Source: Xanthomonas nasturtii
GTDB taxonomy: Bacteria; Pseudomonadota; Gammaproteobacteria; Xanthomonadales; Xanthomonadaceae
Direction of reading: 5' to 3'
Length of the DNA stretch: 64,000 nt
NCBI RefSeq assembly: GCF_001660815.1
Contig: NZ_LYMI01000089.1
Span: forward strand, 62,001-126,000
The notes beneath the pieces are model-generated. The model was not told the DNA's origin. It did no database searches and saw only the letters and a list, made by a program, of their open reading frames with translations. The translations under genes were made by a program, and so were the position numbers. Below, in pieces: positions 45,077-54,615 of this stretch (the first letter of the stretch is position 1; each line of letters begins with the position of its first letter).

Positions 45077-45164
45077 GTAATCCACAGGTCAAGAATGGAT
45101 GCGCTGCGCCATCGGGGGCTGCAGGCAGGTGCGAGGTGGGGTGACGTTCTGCGCCGCGTCTGGC

Positions 45165-45602
45165 TCAGCCCTGAGAGGCGTCGGGCTTGGGAGCCTGCAA
45201 CAACAACTTGCTCAGGATGAACGACACTGGCAGCGTGACAACGATGGAGATCAGCGGGCCGACCGCTGCCGGCACGCCCAGATGCCCTACGCTGAGTTTC
45301 AGCGCCAGGGCCCCAAGCGCGTAGGTCACCAGGTAGATGAGCGGAAACGCCGCAAACTTCAACCAACTGTGGTCGGCACGAAAGACATAACGGGTGTTGA
45401 TCAGGTAACTGAGCAGGATGCCTGCACAGAAACTCGCAAGATACGCCCACTGATAATGCATGAAGCGAAGGAGCACCCAGTACAGCACCAGGGTCAGGCC
45501 CGTGTTGAGTGCTCCGCCAAGCAGGAAGCGCAGGGCTACGGAGACCAATGGCCGATGCCGCCGAAGCAGGGTATCGGCCTGTGGGGACTCATCCGCCCGC
45601 AT
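45165..45602 (-). CDS. wxcN: GtrA-family membrane protein WxcN
   Basis: A 145-residue GtrA-like protein with four hydrophobic helices: [60 protein letters not shown] and [20 protein letters not shown]. GtrA proteins help flip undecaprenyl-phosphate sugars to the periplasmic side. The pattern RYVFRAD after the second helix is typical. The ATG at 45602 overlaps the wxcM stop by 14 bases; a longer frame reaches back inside wxcM and is not used. It lies between the GT2 gene pair and wxcO, completing a Gtr-like trio. Confidence 0.88.
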   Translation of the reverse strand: MRADESPQADTLLRRHRPLVSVALRFLLGGALNTGLTLVLYWVLLRFMHYQWAYLASFCAGILLSYLINTRYVFRADHSWLKFAAFPLIYLVTYALGALALKLSVGHLGVPAAVGPLISIVVTLPVSFILSKLLLQAPKPDASQG

Positions 45603-46518
45603 TCGCCAGACTCTTGAAGTCCGCGTAGTCGCGGATGTATTCGTCAGAATCGTAGGGCTCGGACGCAAACACCAGCAGCACGGCGTCTTTGGAATACTTG
45701 TATTGCGTGCCCCAGATCATCGGCGGCAGATGGATGCCCTGGTTCGGCGAGTTGAGTTCGACATCGATGCGGCGCGTACCGTCGTCCGCCAGCACCCTGA
45801 CCGAACCGGAGACGCAGACGAGAAACTGATGGCAGCGCTTGTGCGCGTGCTCGCCACGGGTCTCCTGTGTTGGTACGCCGTAGACAAGAAAGTACCGCCG
45901 CGCATTGAAGGGCAGGAAGCTGTCGAAGTCGCCGACCGACAGGGACCCGCGCATGTCGGCGAAGCTGGGCATCTGGTAAAGCTTGACGCCCGGAACGACG
46001 GTGTCGGTGATGCCCTGGCCGGCGGGCAGCGGAGCTGTCTTGCCCGCATCCTTGTCGGACACGTAACCCACGATGCGCGCAGGATTGCCAACCACGATGG
46101 CATTGGGCGGTACCGAGCGTGTGACCACCGCACCAGCGCCGATCATCGCGCCGCTGCCGATGGTGGTGCCGGCCAGGATTGTCGCATTGGCGCCAATGGA
46201 AGCACCTGATTCCACGACGGTGCCGAGGAATTTCTCGGGATACACCCGGCTGCGTGGAAACAGATCGTTGGTGAAGGTGGCATTTGGCCCGATGAAAACG
46301 TCGTCGCCCAGACGCACGCCATCCCACAACTGCACTCCGCATTTGACAGTCACCCGATCCCCGACGACAACATCAGATTCGATGAAGACGCCGTCGCAGA
46401 TGTTGCAATCGCGGCCAAGGCGGGCGCCGGGCAGCACGTGGGCAAATGCCCAGACGCGGGTGCCTTCGCCGATGGTGTCGCTCTCGCAAAGAGCATTGGG
46501 GTGCACGAAATGGCTCAC
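45589..46518 (-). CDS. wxcM: Bifunctional dTDP-sugar 3,4-ketoisomerase/N-acetyltransferase WxcM
   Basis: A 309-residue fusion. Residues 1 to about 150 are a left-handed beta-helix acetyltransferase (hexapeptide repeats such as [20 protein letters not shown] and [32 protein letters not shown] end). Residues about 165-309 are a cupin-fold 3,4-ketoisomerase of the FdtA/QdtA type ([40 protein letters not shown]). This architecture equals the characterised WxcM of X. campestris, which works in dTDP-Fuc3NAc synthesis: isomerising dTDP-4-keto-6-deoxyglucose and later N-acetylating dTDP-Fuc3N. The GTG at 46518 overlaps the wxcL stop (GTGA). Confidence 0.95.
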   Translation of the reverse strand: MSHFVHPNALCESDTIGEGTRVWAFAHVLPGARLGRDCNICDGVFIESDVVVGDRVTVKCGVQLWDGVRLGDDVFIGPNATFTNDLFPRSRVYPEKFLGTVVESGASIGANATILAGTTIGSGAMIGAGAVVTRSVPPNAIVVGNPARIVGYVSDKDAGKTAPLPAGQGITDTVVPGVKLYQMPSFADMRGSLSVGDFDSFLPFNARRYFLVYGVPTQETRGEHAHKRCHQFLVCVSGSVRVLADDGTRRIDVELNSPNQGIHLPPMIWGTQYKYSKDAVLLVFASEPYDSDEYIRDYADFKSLANAGG

Positions 46519-47486
46519 GGGTTATCCTTTTCGAAGTTTTCGACCGACTGCATGATCGACAGCGGACGTGCCTTGGTATTTTCGAACGCATGCCAGGCGT
46601 AGGTACCTACGATACCCAGGCCCAATGAATTGAGTGCGCCGAAGAAGAGAATGGTCAAGATGGTCAGTGTGTATCCCGGCACTGCGACGAGTCCGGAAAA
46701 CTTCGCGGCCAGCACCAGCGCACCGAGCAGCGTGGTAAATGCCAGCGCGATCAGGCCCAGCGCCGTCAGCATGCGGACCGGCAGGTCGGTGAAAGCAAAG
46801 ACGCTGTCGGACAGATACCGCAGTTTCTTGCTCAAGGTCCAGGCGCTCTTGCCGTGCTGCCGCTCGCGCCGTTGATAACTGACGAATTCGCGCTTGCCGC
46901 CCAGCCAGAACAGTTGCGCAAGCAGGCTGGAATGGGCTTCGTTCAACAGCAACAGCCGTTCGAGGAAACCACGGCTGACAGCGAAGATATCCACGCCACC
47001 CTTGGGAATGTCCTTGATGACCATGCGCCGGTAGGTCGCCCAGAACAAGGTCGACGCCAGCTTCGAGGCCGCCGGATCGCTGCGCGCTTCGCGCACGCCG
47101 AAGGCCACGTCGTAGCGTGCCTTGGCATAGCGCTGCCAGAAGTCGATCACCAGCGTGGGGGGTTCCTGCAGATCGGCGGCCATGACCGCCGTCAGCTCCC
47201 CGGAGCTGAGCTGTAGCCCGGTACGGATTGCCGGAAATGCACCGAAGTTGCGGGTCAGCGTTGCAAGTTGCGAACGGAATGCGCAGCCAGGCAACTTTTC
47301 GCGCAGCAAGGCGTAGCTACGGTCAGGGCTGCCGTCCACTACGAAAACCGCTTCGAAATCCCCATCCACGCTCCGTGCGATGAAGTCGACGGCCTGCAGC
47401 AGGTCGTCGATGGAACCCTCATTGCCATAGATCGGGACAACGAGGCTGAGGGAGGGCGGCTGCACGTCGCTCAGAACCGGTTGCAT
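46515..47486 (-). CDS. wxcL: GT2 glycosyltransferase with C-terminal membrane helices, WxcL (GtrB-like)
   Basis: A 323-residue DPM1/GtrB-like enzyme. The GT-A core has [32 protein letters not shown] (UDP-binding DxD-like acid) and [12 protein letters not shown] (DxD-like), then [12 protein letters not shown] before two hydrophobic helices ([40 protein letters not shown]). GtrB proteins load a sugar onto undecaprenyl phosphate. The likely donor is dTDP-Fuc3NAc from WxcM/WxcK. It starts 16 bases inside the end of wxcK and its stop overlaps wxcM. Confidence 0.92.
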   Translation of the reverse strand: MQPVLSDVQPPSLSLVVPIYGNEGSIDDLLQAVDFIARSVDGDFEAVFVVDGSPDRSYALLREKLPGCAFRSQLATLTRNFGAFPAIRTGLQLSSGELTAVMAADLQEPPTLVIDFWQRYAKARYDVAFGVREARSDPAASKLASTLFWATYRRMVIKDIPKGGVDIFAVSRGFLERLLLLNEAHSSLLAQLFWLGGKREFVSYQRRERQHGKSAWTLSKKLRYLSDSVFAFTDLPVRMLTALGLIALAFTTLLGALVLAAKFSGLVAVPGYTLTILTILFFGALNSLGLGIVGTYAWHAFENTKARPLSIMQSVENFEKDNP

Positions 47487-48571
47487 GCATCGATGACCTG
47501 GTCGACTTCTTCATCGGTCAGCTCGGGGAAGCAAGGCAGCGTGATCACGCACGCGGCATCGGCTTCCGTATTCGGCAGCACCACCGACTCGAAAGCACCC
47601 TCATGGCAGGGCTGGCGATGATCGCACAGCGGGTAGTGGACGTCGGTCTGCACGCCGGCCGCCTGCAGGTGCGCGCGCAGTCCCTCGCGTTGCTCGCAGC
47701 GCACGACGTACAAATGGGCCACGTTATCGCTACCTACCACGCCGGCGGATGCAATCTTTGGGTTGGACAGGCCTCGGGCGTAGCGGTTGGCGATGTCCCG
47801 GCGGCGTTGGTTCCAGCCATCCAGCAGCACGAGCATATGCCGCAGCATCGCGGCCTGTAGTTCGTCCAGGCGGCTGTTGCGACCGCCGCGCAGACTGTTG
47901 GTGTACTTGGCCGTCCAGCCATACTGGCGCAGCTGTGCCGCACGGGTGGCCAGGGCGTCATCGCTGGTCACGATGGCGCCGCCATCGCCCAGGGCGCCCA
48001 GATTCTTGGTCGGGTAGAAACTGAAGGACGAAATATCGCCGAAGCTGCCCGCGCGGCGGCCATTGCGTTCTGCGCCATGCGCCTGCGCGCAATCTTCCAC
48101 CACCTTGATGCCGCGCGCCTGACACAGCGCGACGATGGCCTCGATATCGGCCAACTGTCCGTACAGATGGGTCACGATCACGGCCTTGGGGGCGCCACCC
48201 TCCAGCGCAGCCTCCAGCGCGGTCACCGACATCAGTCCCGTGCCTGCACCCGTATCGACGAAAACAGGCGTCGCGCCGCACGCCAGAACGGCGCTGGTGC
48301 CGTACATGGCAGCATTGGCCACCACCGCAACCTTGTCGTCCTGACCCACGCCCAGCGCCTTCAAGGAGAGCTCAAGGGCGTCGGTGCCATTGGCGACGCT
48401 GACGCAGTGAGTGGCGCCGCAATAGCCCGCAAACTCCTGCTCGAAGGCCTTCACGTTCGGGCCGAGGACGTAGTAGCCGCTGGCAATGATGCTGCCGGCG
48501 ATCTGAGACAGCGTGTCCTGCAAGGGAGCGATATGGCGGGAAAGCGAGTTGACAGGAATCAGAGCGTCCAT
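47471..48571 (-). CDS. wxcK: DegT-type sugar aminotransferase WxcK (FdtB-like)
   Basis: A 366-residue PLP aminotransferase of the DegT/DnrJ/EryC1/StrS family. The PLP lysine is in FSFYPTKNLGALGDGGAIVT; other marks are VANGTDALELSLKALGVG (cofactor phosphate site), VIVTHLYGQLADIEAIV and VVEDCAQAHGAERNGRRAG. It should transaminate dTDP-3-keto-6-deoxygalactose to dTDP-Fuc3N between the two WxcM steps. It heads the wxcKLMNO operon; the ATG at 48571 is only 57 bp downstream of a decayed xanB-like fragment on the same strand. Confidence 0.95.
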   Translation of the reverse strand: MDALIPVNSLSRHIAPLQDTLSQIAGSIIASGYYVLGPNVKAFEQEFAGYCGATHCVSVANGTDALELSLKALGVGQDDKVAVVANAAMYGTSAVLACGATPVFVDTGAGTGLMSVTALEAALEGGAPKAVIVTHLYGQLADIEAIVALCQARGIKVVEDCAQAHGAERNGRRAGSFGDISSFSFYPTKNLGALGDGGAIVTSDDALATRAAQLRQYGWTAKYTNSLRGGRNSRLDELQAAMLRHMLVLLDGWNQRRRDIANRYARGLSNPKIASAGVVGSDNVAHLYVVRCEQREGLRAHLQAAGVQTDVHYPLCDHRQPCHEGAFESVVLPNTEADAACVITLPCFPELTDEEVDQVIDACNRF

Positions 48572-48627
48572 GGGATCCGCAGAGTTTGAGTAAGGTGTAA
48601 GTTGGAATGGCGTGCCGCCTGGTGGGA

Positions 48628-48930
48628 GGCACGGTTGTACTGATCTTCGAACCAGACGATAGCGTCTTCATCCAGGTAGCGACCGGATTGGACGTCGAAC
48701 AGCTCTGGTGAAACGTTGTCCGGGGTCTTCAAACTGCGGGTGACACCGCAGTGCCCAGGTACCAGAGTACGCCGCTGTTCCAGAAGTGCCCTCAGAAGCG
48801 TTGCAGGCCCCAACGGTCGCCAGATCCGGCTTCTCCACGAAGCGGTTGACGGCGCGCGCGCCTGTTTCCGCAGCGATCTGGATGTAGCCGTACCCAACTT
48901 CAGCGGCGCCCGAAACGAGACCGGAGATCG
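48628..48930 (-). pseudogene. Broken xanB/manC-like fragment
   Basis: Two pieces of mannose-1-phosphate guanylyltransferase/PMI are visible in different frames. First, EVGYGYIQIAAETGARAVNR followed by FVEKPDLAT, which matches [20 protein letters not shown] then FVEKPDLAT of XanB. Second, in a shifted frame, ELFDVQSGRYLDEDAIVWFE, matching the XanB C-terminus [20 protein letters not shown]. The roughly 240 residues normally between them are missing. No start survives. It fills part of the 555-bp gap 48572-49126; the rest holds no gene I can support. Confidence 0.88.
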
Positions 48931-49126
48931 CCCGCCTCCCGCTATCGCACGTCACGGACCCTGAGGCCCAGGGAGAGAATCAAGGGGGTCATTGTAGATT
49001 GGCACGGAATTATAGCGACACGTTCTGCCAAGACGGATTATTTGTGTGCAGAGCAGCTGGACCGCATCCGGATCCTCCAAGCACACCGCGTCATCCGGAA
49101 GGGCGCGCGGCGTGCCTGCCCCGGGC

Positions 49127-50071
49127 TCAGCCCAGCGCCTGTTCCAGCTCCGGAAGCAGTGAGAACAAATCCCCCACCAACCCGATATCGGCAATCTCGA
49201 AAATCGGCGACTCCGGATCCTTGTTGATCGCCACGATGGTGCCGGCGTCCTTGATGCCGGTCAGGTGCTGGATCGCGCCGCTGATGCCGATGGCCACGTA
49301 GAGTTCGGGGGCGATGATCTTGCCGGTCTGGCCGACCTGCAGCTCGTTGGGCACGTAGCCGGCGTCTACGGCGGCGCGCGAGGCGCCCACGGCGGCGCCG
49401 AGTTTGTCGGCCAAGCTGTAGATGTGCTGGAAATTCTCGGCCGAGCCGACGCCGCGGCCGCCGGAGACCACGCGCTTGGCGCTTTGCAGGTCGGGGCGGT
49501 CGGAGCTGCCTGCAGCCAGACCGATGAAGCGGCTGTGGGTTGGCAGGGTGGCATCAACCGTGATGGGCTCGACTGTCGCGTTCCCGCCATTGGCCGCCTC
49601 CGGCCAGGAGGCACTGCGCACGGTCGCCACCACGATCTGCTCGGCAGGTGCCTTGACGGTGATGATCGCGTTGCCGGCGTAGATCGGGCGCTTGAAGGTA
49701 TAGGCGTCTTCGACCGTCATCAGATCGGAGATCTGGTTGACACCCAGCAAGGCCGCAACGACCGGCATCAGGTCCTTGCCGAACGTGGTGGACGGGCCGA
49801 ACACGTGCGTGTAGCCCTCGCGGGCCAGCTGGGCGATCTGCGGTCCCAGCACCTGCGCGATGGCGTGCTCGTTTGCTGCGTTGGCCACGGTCAGCACGCG
49901 CGCGACGCCGGCCAGCTGCGCGGTCTGTGCTGCGACGGCGGCCGGGTCGGCGGCCAGCACGACCACATCGATGGATTCGGCCGAGATCGCCAGCGCGGCG
50001 CTCAGGGTCTTGGCGGTGGCCGCGTTGAGCTGGCCGTTGAGATGTTCGGCAACGATGAGAACCTTGGCCAT
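49127..50071 (-). CDS. etfA: Electron transfer flavoprotein alpha subunit
   Basis: EtfA holds FAD and passes electrons from acyl-CoA and other dehydrogenases to ETF-ubiquinone oxidoreductase. The 314-residue product has the FAD-binding C-terminal motif ISGAIQHLTGIKDAGTIVAI and GGRGVGSAENFQHIYSLADK; the N-terminus KVLIVAEHLNGQLNAATAKT is typical. Its start overlaps the etfB stop by one base. In Xanthomonas etfA is the conserved boundary of the O-antigen locus. The gene for its oxidoreductase partner is at 61-62.7 kb. Confidence 0.97.
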   Translation of the reverse strand: MAKVLIVAEHLNGQLNAATAKTLSAALAISAESIDVVVLAADPAAVAAQTAQLAGVARVLTVANAANEHAIAQVLGPQIAQLAREGYTHVFGPSTTFGKDLMPVVAALLGVNQISDLMTVEDAYTFKRPIYAGNAIITVKAPAEQIVVATVRSASWPEAANGGNATVEPITVDATLPTHSRFIGLAAGSSDRPDLQSAKRVVSGGRGVGSAENFQHIYSLADKLGAAVGASRAAVDAGYVPNELQVGQTGKIIAPELYVAIGISGAIQHLTGIKDAGTIVAINKDPESPIFEIADIGLVGDLFSLLPELEQALG

Positions 50072-50817
50072 TACAGCAACCCCTTCTGCTTGAGTGCGGC
50101 CACCAGTTCGGCGGCGTCCTTGACCATCACACCACGGCTGCGCTTGGACGGCGCCGCATAGTGGGAGGTGACCTGGCTGTCATGTGCATCGACACCCAGA
50201 TCGGTAAACGCCAGCGTTTCCAATGGCTTGCTCTTGGCCTTCATGATGTCCGGCAGCTTGATGAAGCGCGGCTCGTTCAGGCGCAGATCGGTGGTGATCA
50301 CCGCAGGCAGGTCCACTTCCAGCGTTTCCAGGCCGGCATCCACTTCGCGGGTGACCGTGGCCTTTCCGTCGGCCACCACCAGCTTGCCAGCAAAGGTTGC
50401 CTGCGGCCGGCCCCACAATGTGGCCAGCATCTGGCCGGTCTGATTGGCGTCGTCGTCGATGGCCTGCTTGCCCAGAATCACCAGGTCCGGCTGTTCCTTC
50501 TCGACCAGCTTGAGCAGGGCGCGCGCAGCCGTCAGCGGCTGGATGGCTGCATCGGTGACCACATGGATGGCACGGTTGGCTCCCATTGCCAGCCCGTTGC
50601 GCAGATGCGCGGCTGCATCGGCCGGCGCCAGGGTGGCGACCACGACTTCCGTGGCGATACCCCCATCGCGCAGGCGCAATGCCTCCTCGAGTGCGATTTC
50701 GTCGAACGGATTGGGCGAAAGCTTGACGCCGTCAGTGACCACGCCGGAGCCATCCGGCTTGACCTGAATGCGGACGTTGTAGTCCACCACGCGCTTGTAG
50801 GCGACGAGGATTTTCAT
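50071..50817 (-). CDS. etfB: Electron transfer flavoprotein beta subunit
   Basis: The 248-residue beta subunit pairs with EtfA and binds AMP. Marks: MKILVAYKRVVDYNVRIQVK, NPFDEIALEEALRLRD, LVILGKQAIDDDANQTGQML (the recognition loop region) and PAVITTDLRLNEPRFIKLPD. It is first in the etfBA operon; its promoter lies in the 229-bp divergent gap shared with rmlB. Confidence 0.97.
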   Translation of the reverse strand: MKILVAYKRVVDYNVRIQVKPDGSGVVTDGVKLSPNPFDEIALEEALRLRDGGIATEVVVATLAPADAAAHLRNGLAMGANRAIHVVTDAAIQPLTAARALLKLVEKEQPDLVILGKQAIDDDANQTGQMLATLWGRPQATFAGKLVVADGKATVTREVDAGLETLEVDLPAVITTDLRLNEPRFIKLPDIMKAKSKPLETLAFTDLGVDAHDSQVTSHYAAPSKRSRGVMVKDAAELVAALKQKGLL

Positions 50818-51046
50818 CGTGTACGAGATCCTTCAGCTGTTGCGGGAAGGCCTGGCCGCGGCGGCAGGCTCGGGAGTGCGGCCATTCTAACCGGGCTGGG
50901 CGTACCATGCGATGGCGTATGGATGGTGCGTTGCAATACTCCCGTGCGTGGTTTGGCCCATGCTTAGGCCCGGCATTGCTCTGACCGTATATCCTGTGTG
51001 GTTTGAAAACGCAGCGCAGTGCGCGCGCGAACAGGAGGGGTAGATA

Positions 51047-52102
51047 GTGGCGACTTGGCTAGTGACCGGCGGGGCCGGTTTTATCGGCGGAAATTTTGTT
51101 CTTGAGGCAGTCGCACGCGGGATCCGTGTGATCAATCTCGACGCGCTCACCTACGCGGGCAACCTGAACACGCTGGCGTCGCTGGAAGGCAATGCCGGCC
51201 ATGTGTTCGTCAAGGGCGACATTGGCGATGGCGCGCTCGTGACCCGCCTGCTGCAGGAACATCAGCCGGACGCGGTGCTGAATTTCGCTGCCGAAAGCCA
51301 TGTGGATCGCTCGATCGAAGGCCCGGGCGCTTTCATCCAGACCAACGTCGTCGGCACCTTGGCTCTCCTCGAGGCCGTGCGCGATTACTGGAAAGCGCTG
51401 CCGGCTGCGCGTCGCGATGCTTTCCGTTTCCTGCATGTGTCCACCGACGAGGTCTACGGCACGTTGGGCGAGACCGGCAAGTTCACCGAGACCACTCCTT
51501 ACGCACCGAATTCGCCATACTCGGCGTCCAAGGCGGCATCGGATCATCTGGTGCGCGCGTTTCACCACACCTACGGGCTGCCGGTGCTGACCACCAACTG
51601 CTCGAACAACTACGGCCCGTACCATTTCCCGGAAAAGCTTATCCCGCTGGTGATCGCCAAGGCGCTGGCCGGCGAGCCGTTGCCGGTATACGGCGATGGC
51701 AAGCAGGTGCGCGACTGGTTGTTCGTCAGCGATCACTGCGAGGCGATCCGCACCGTGCTGGCCAAGGGCAAGATTGGCGAGACCTACAACGTGGGAGGCA
51801 ATTCCGAGCGCCAGAATATCGAGGTCGTGCAGGCGATCTGTGCACTGCTGGATCAGCATCGCCCGCGTGAGGACGGCAAGCCGCGGGCAAGCCAGATCAC
51901 CCATGTCACCGACCGGCCTGGGCACGACCGTCGTTATGCGATCGATGCCTCCAAGCTGAAGAACGACCTGGGTTGGGAACCGGCTTATACCTTCGAGCAG
52001 GGCATCGCGCAGACGGTGGAGTGGTACCTGACCAATCAGGCCTGGGTGCAGGGCGTGCTGGATGGAAGCTATCGCCTTGAACGCATTGGCGCGACCGCCT
52101 GA
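51047..52102 (+). CDS. rmlB: dTDP-glucose 4,6-dehydratase
   Basis: RmlB converts dTDP-glucose to dTDP-4-keto-6-deoxyglucose, used both for dTDP-L-rhamnose here and, by WxcM/WxcK, for dTDP-Fuc3NAc. The 351-residue SDR has [46 protein letters not shown] and [20 protein letters not shown] (Tyr-x3-Lys). The start is GTG at 51047, with AGGAGGGG 7-10 bases upstream. It leads the rmlBACD operon, with rmlA after 51 bp. Confidence 0.97.
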   Translation: MATWLVTGGAGFIGGNFVLEAVARGIRVINLDALTYAGNLNTLASLEGNAGHVFVKGDIGDGALVTRLLQEHQPDAVLNFAAESHVDRSIEGPGAFIQTNVVGTLALLEAVRDYWKALPAARRDAFRFLHVSTDEVYGTLGETGKFTETTPYAPNSPYSASKAASDHLVRAFHHTYGLPVLTTNCSNNYGPYHFPEKLIPLVIAKALAGEPLPVYGDGKQVRDWLFVSDHCEAIRTVLAKGKIGETYNVGGNSERQNIEVVQAICALLDQHRPREDGKPRASQITHVTDRPGHDRRYAIDASKLKNDLGWEPAYTFEQGIAQTVEWYLTNQAWVQGVLDGSYRLERIGATA

Positions 52103-52153
52103 TACTCATCTCAGCGTCCGCATAATGCTGTGCGGACCTCCAAGGACGCTCTC

Positions 52154-53041
52154 ATGACTCAACGTAAAGGCATCATTCTCGCGGGCGGTTCCGGAACGCG
52201 CTTGTATCCGATCACCAAAGGCGTCAGCAAGCAGCTGTTGCCGGTGTACGACAAGCCCATGATCTACTACCCGCTCAGCGTGCTGATGCTCGCAGGTATC
52301 CGCGACATCCTGATCATCAACACACCGCACGAGCAGGCGCTGTTCCAGTCGCTACTGGGCGATGGTTCCCAATGGGGTGTCAATATTCAGTATGCCGTGC
52401 AACCCAGCCCTGACGGCCTGGCGCAGGCCTATCTGATCGGTCGCGAGTTCGTCGATGGCAAGCCGAGCTGCCTGGTGTTGGGCGACAATATTTTTCATGG
52501 TCACGGGTTGACTGACACCCTACGCCGCGCCGACATGCGCGAGCAGGGTGCAACCGTGTTTGGCTATTGGGTCAACGACCCAGAGCGCTATGGCGTGGCC
52601 GAATTTGATCAGCAAGGCAGGGTCATCGACATTGCCGAAAAGCCGGAAAAGCCCCGCTCCAACTACGCGGTTACCGGTCTGTATTTCTATGACGGCAAGG
52701 CCAGCGACTACGCGGCTGCGTTGAAGCCCTCGCCACGCGGCGAGCTTGAGATCACCGATCTCAATCGTTGCTATCTCGATGCTGGCGATCTGCATCTTGA
52801 GCCTCTGGGGCGCGGCTATGCGTGGCTGGATACAGGCACGCACCAGTCGCTGCATGAAGCGGCCAATTTCATCGAGACCATCCAGATGCGCCAGGGTCTG
52901 CAGGTGTGCTGCCCGGAAGAAATCGCATTTGGCCAGGGCTGGATCGATGCAGAGCAGCTGGAGCGCCTGGCAGCGCCGTTGTTGAAGAATGACTATGGCA
53001 AATATCTGACGGCATTGGCCAAGCGCGGGGTTGTCCATTGA
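52154..53041 (+). CDS. rmlA: Glucose-1-phosphate thymidylyltransferase
   Basis: RmlA makes dTDP-glucose from dTTP and glucose-1-phosphate and is usually feedback-inhibited by dTDP-L-rhamnose. The 295-residue product has the nucleotidyl-transfer motif [20 protein letters not shown], the [20 protein letters not shown] segment, [13 protein letters not shown] (metal Asp) and FVEKP-like [23 protein letters not shown] at 52154 gives the family start; upstream codons from 52130 are not conserved. The stop overlaps the rmlC TTG start by four bases. Confidence 0.97.
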   Translation: MTQRKGIILAGGSGTRLYPITKGVSKQLLPVYDKPMIYYPLSVLMLAGIRDILIINTPHEQALFQSLLGDGSQWGVNIQYAVQPSPDGLAQAYLIGREFVDGKPSCLVLGDNIFHGHGLTDTLRRADMREQGATVFGYWVNDPERYGVAEFDQQGRVIDIAEKPEKPRSNYAVTGLYFYDGKASDYAAALKPSPRGELEITDLNRCYLDAGDLHLEPLGRGYAWLDTGTHQSLHEAANFIETIQMRQGLQVCCPEEIAFGQGWIDAEQLERLAAPLLKNDYGKYLTALAKRGVVH

Positions 53042-53595
53042 AAGTGATCGAAACGACGTTGCCCGGCTGCGTCGTCATCGAGCCTGCAGTGTTCGGCGAT
53101 GAGCGCGGTCAGTTCTTCGAAACATGGAATGCAGAGCGCTTCAGGCAGCATGGTCTGCCGACGACTTTTGTGCAAAGTAACGTCTCCACCTCTGCCAAGG
53201 GAGTGCTGCGCGGTCTGCATTACCAGTGGCCTCGGCCACAGGGCAAACTGGTAAGCGTGCTCGAAGGTGAGGTCTACGACGTCGCGGTGGATATCCGCGC
53301 TGGATCTCCCCATTTCGGGCGTTGGACCGCCGTTTTGCTGAGTGCAGAAAACCGTCGCCAAGTCTGGATACCTGAGGGATTTGCTCATGGCTTTGCCGTG
53401 CTTTCGGAGAAAGCATTGTTCAGTTATCTGTGCACCGACGTGTATGTGAAGGAAGCCGATGCCGGCGTGCGTTGGAACGATGCCGCGATCGGTATCGATT
53501 GGCCGATCAGCGATCCATTGCTGTCTGCAAAGGACTCCGCTGCGCCGTTCCTGGATGAGGTGCCAGCCGACCGACTGCCGGTGTATATGCCGTGA
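53038..53595 (+). CDS. rmlC: dTDP-4-dehydrorhamnose 3,5-epimerase
   Basis: A 185-residue cupin epimerase. The catalytic His lies in [10 protein letters not shown] and the Tyr/Asp partners in [10 protein letters not shown], with [20 protein letters not shown] in the barrel and [20 protein letters not shown] towards the end. The start is TTG at 53038, overlapping the rmlA stop (TTGA), which implies coupled translation; no ATG is available near the conserved N-terminus [15 protein letters not shown]. Confidence 0.95.
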   Translation: MKVIETTLPGCVVIEPAVFGDERGQFFETWNAERFRQHGLPTTFVQSNVSTSAKGVLRGLHYQWPRPQGKLVSVLEGEVYDVAVDIRAGSPHFGRWTAVLLSAENRRQVWIPEGFAHGFAVLSEKALFSYLCTDVYVKEADAGVRWNDAAIGIDWPISDPLLSAKDSAAPFLDEVPADRLPVYMP

Positions 53596-54500
53596 CCACG
53601 TTGGTGTTTGGCGCAAACGGGCAGGTTGGGACGGAACTGCTGCGTGCGCTGGCAATCGACGATGCCGTGCAGGCCACCACGCGCAGCGGCCAGTTGTCTG
53701 ACGGCAGCGCGTGCGAAACAGCGGACTTCGATGCGCCCGACACGCTGACGGCCTTGCTGGATCGGATCAAGCCATCGCGTGTGGTCAATGCCGCCGCTTA
53801 TACGGCAGTGGATCGCGCCGAGCAGGATCGCGAAAGTGCGATCCGTGCCAATGCAACGGCGCCTGGCGTTATCGCAGCATGGTGCGCCTCCAATCGCATA
53901 CCGCTTGTGCACTACTCGACCGACTACGTCTTCGACGGGCAGGGCACAGCGCCGTACCGCGAGGATGCACAGACCTCACCGCTCGGTGTTTACGGGGAAA
54001 CCAAGCTCGCCGGTGAGCAGGCCATCCGTGCGTCCGGTGCACAGCATCTGATCCTGCGTACCGCCTGGGTGTATGCCTCGCATGGTGCCAACTTCCTGCG
54101 CACGATGTTACGGGTGGGTGTCGAACGCGATGAGTTGCGCGTGGTGGCCGATCAGATCGGAACACCGACCCCAGCGGCCTTGATCGCCGATGTCACTGCG
54201 CAGTTGCTGCGTCAGCGCGCGCCCGATACCTCGGGCACCTGGCACCTCACTGCAGCTGGCCAGACCAGCTGGCATGGGTTTGCCGAGGCCATTTTCGAGG
54301 AAGCGGTCAGTGCCGGTCTGCTGGAGCGTGCGCCGCGTGTAGTGCCGATTACGACTGCCGACTACCCCACACCGGCCAGGCGTCCGGCGTATTCGCGGTT
54401 GTCGATCGACAAGCTGCAGAGCGATTTCGGCATCGAATTGCCCGAGTGGCGCGTTGGCTTGCAGCGTGTGATTGCCGAATTGTCTGCGGCCAGGACGTAG
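53592..54500 (+). CDS. rmlD: dTDP-4-dehydrorhamnose reductase
   Basis: The last step to dTDP-L-rhamnose. The 302-residue SDR has LVFGANGQVGTELLRAL, VVNAAAYTAVDRAEQD, HYSTDYVFDGQGTAPYREDA and LGVYGETKLAGEQAIR (Tyr-x3-Lys). GTG at 53592 overlaps the rmlC stop (GTGA). It is convergent with xanB; a perfect palindromic terminator lies between them. Confidence 0.96.
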   Translation: MTTLVFGANGQVGTELLRALAIDDAVQATTRSGQLSDGSACETADFDAPDTLTALLDRIKPSRVVNAAAYTAVDRAEQDRESAIRANATAPGVIAAWCASNRIPLVHYSTDYVFDGQGTAPYREDAQTSPLGVYGETKLAGEQAIRASGAQHLILRTAWVYASHGANFLRTMLRVGVERDELRVVADQIGTPTPAALIADVTAQLLRQRAPDTSGTWHLTAAGQTSWHGFAEAIFEEAVSAGLLERAPRVVPITTADYPTPARRPAYSRLSIDKLQSDFGIELPEWRVGLQRVIAELSAART

Positions 54501-54554
54501 TTCAACAACAGGTCGATGCCGGTAGCGCGACTGCCGATGCCCGATGCCCGAAAT

Positions 54555-54584
54555 GCAAACAGCCGGGAATTCCCGGCTGTTTGC
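54555..54584. terminator. Bidirectional terminator between rmlD and xanB
   Basis: A perfect 30-base palindrome centred on GAATTC, whose outer parts read GCAAACAGCCGG and CCGGCTGTTTGC; both strands end the stem in TTTGC, so it can stop transcription from both convergent operons. Confidence 0.85.
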
Positions 54585-54615
54585 TCATGCGACGCAGCGT
54601 TTCACGAACAACCGA

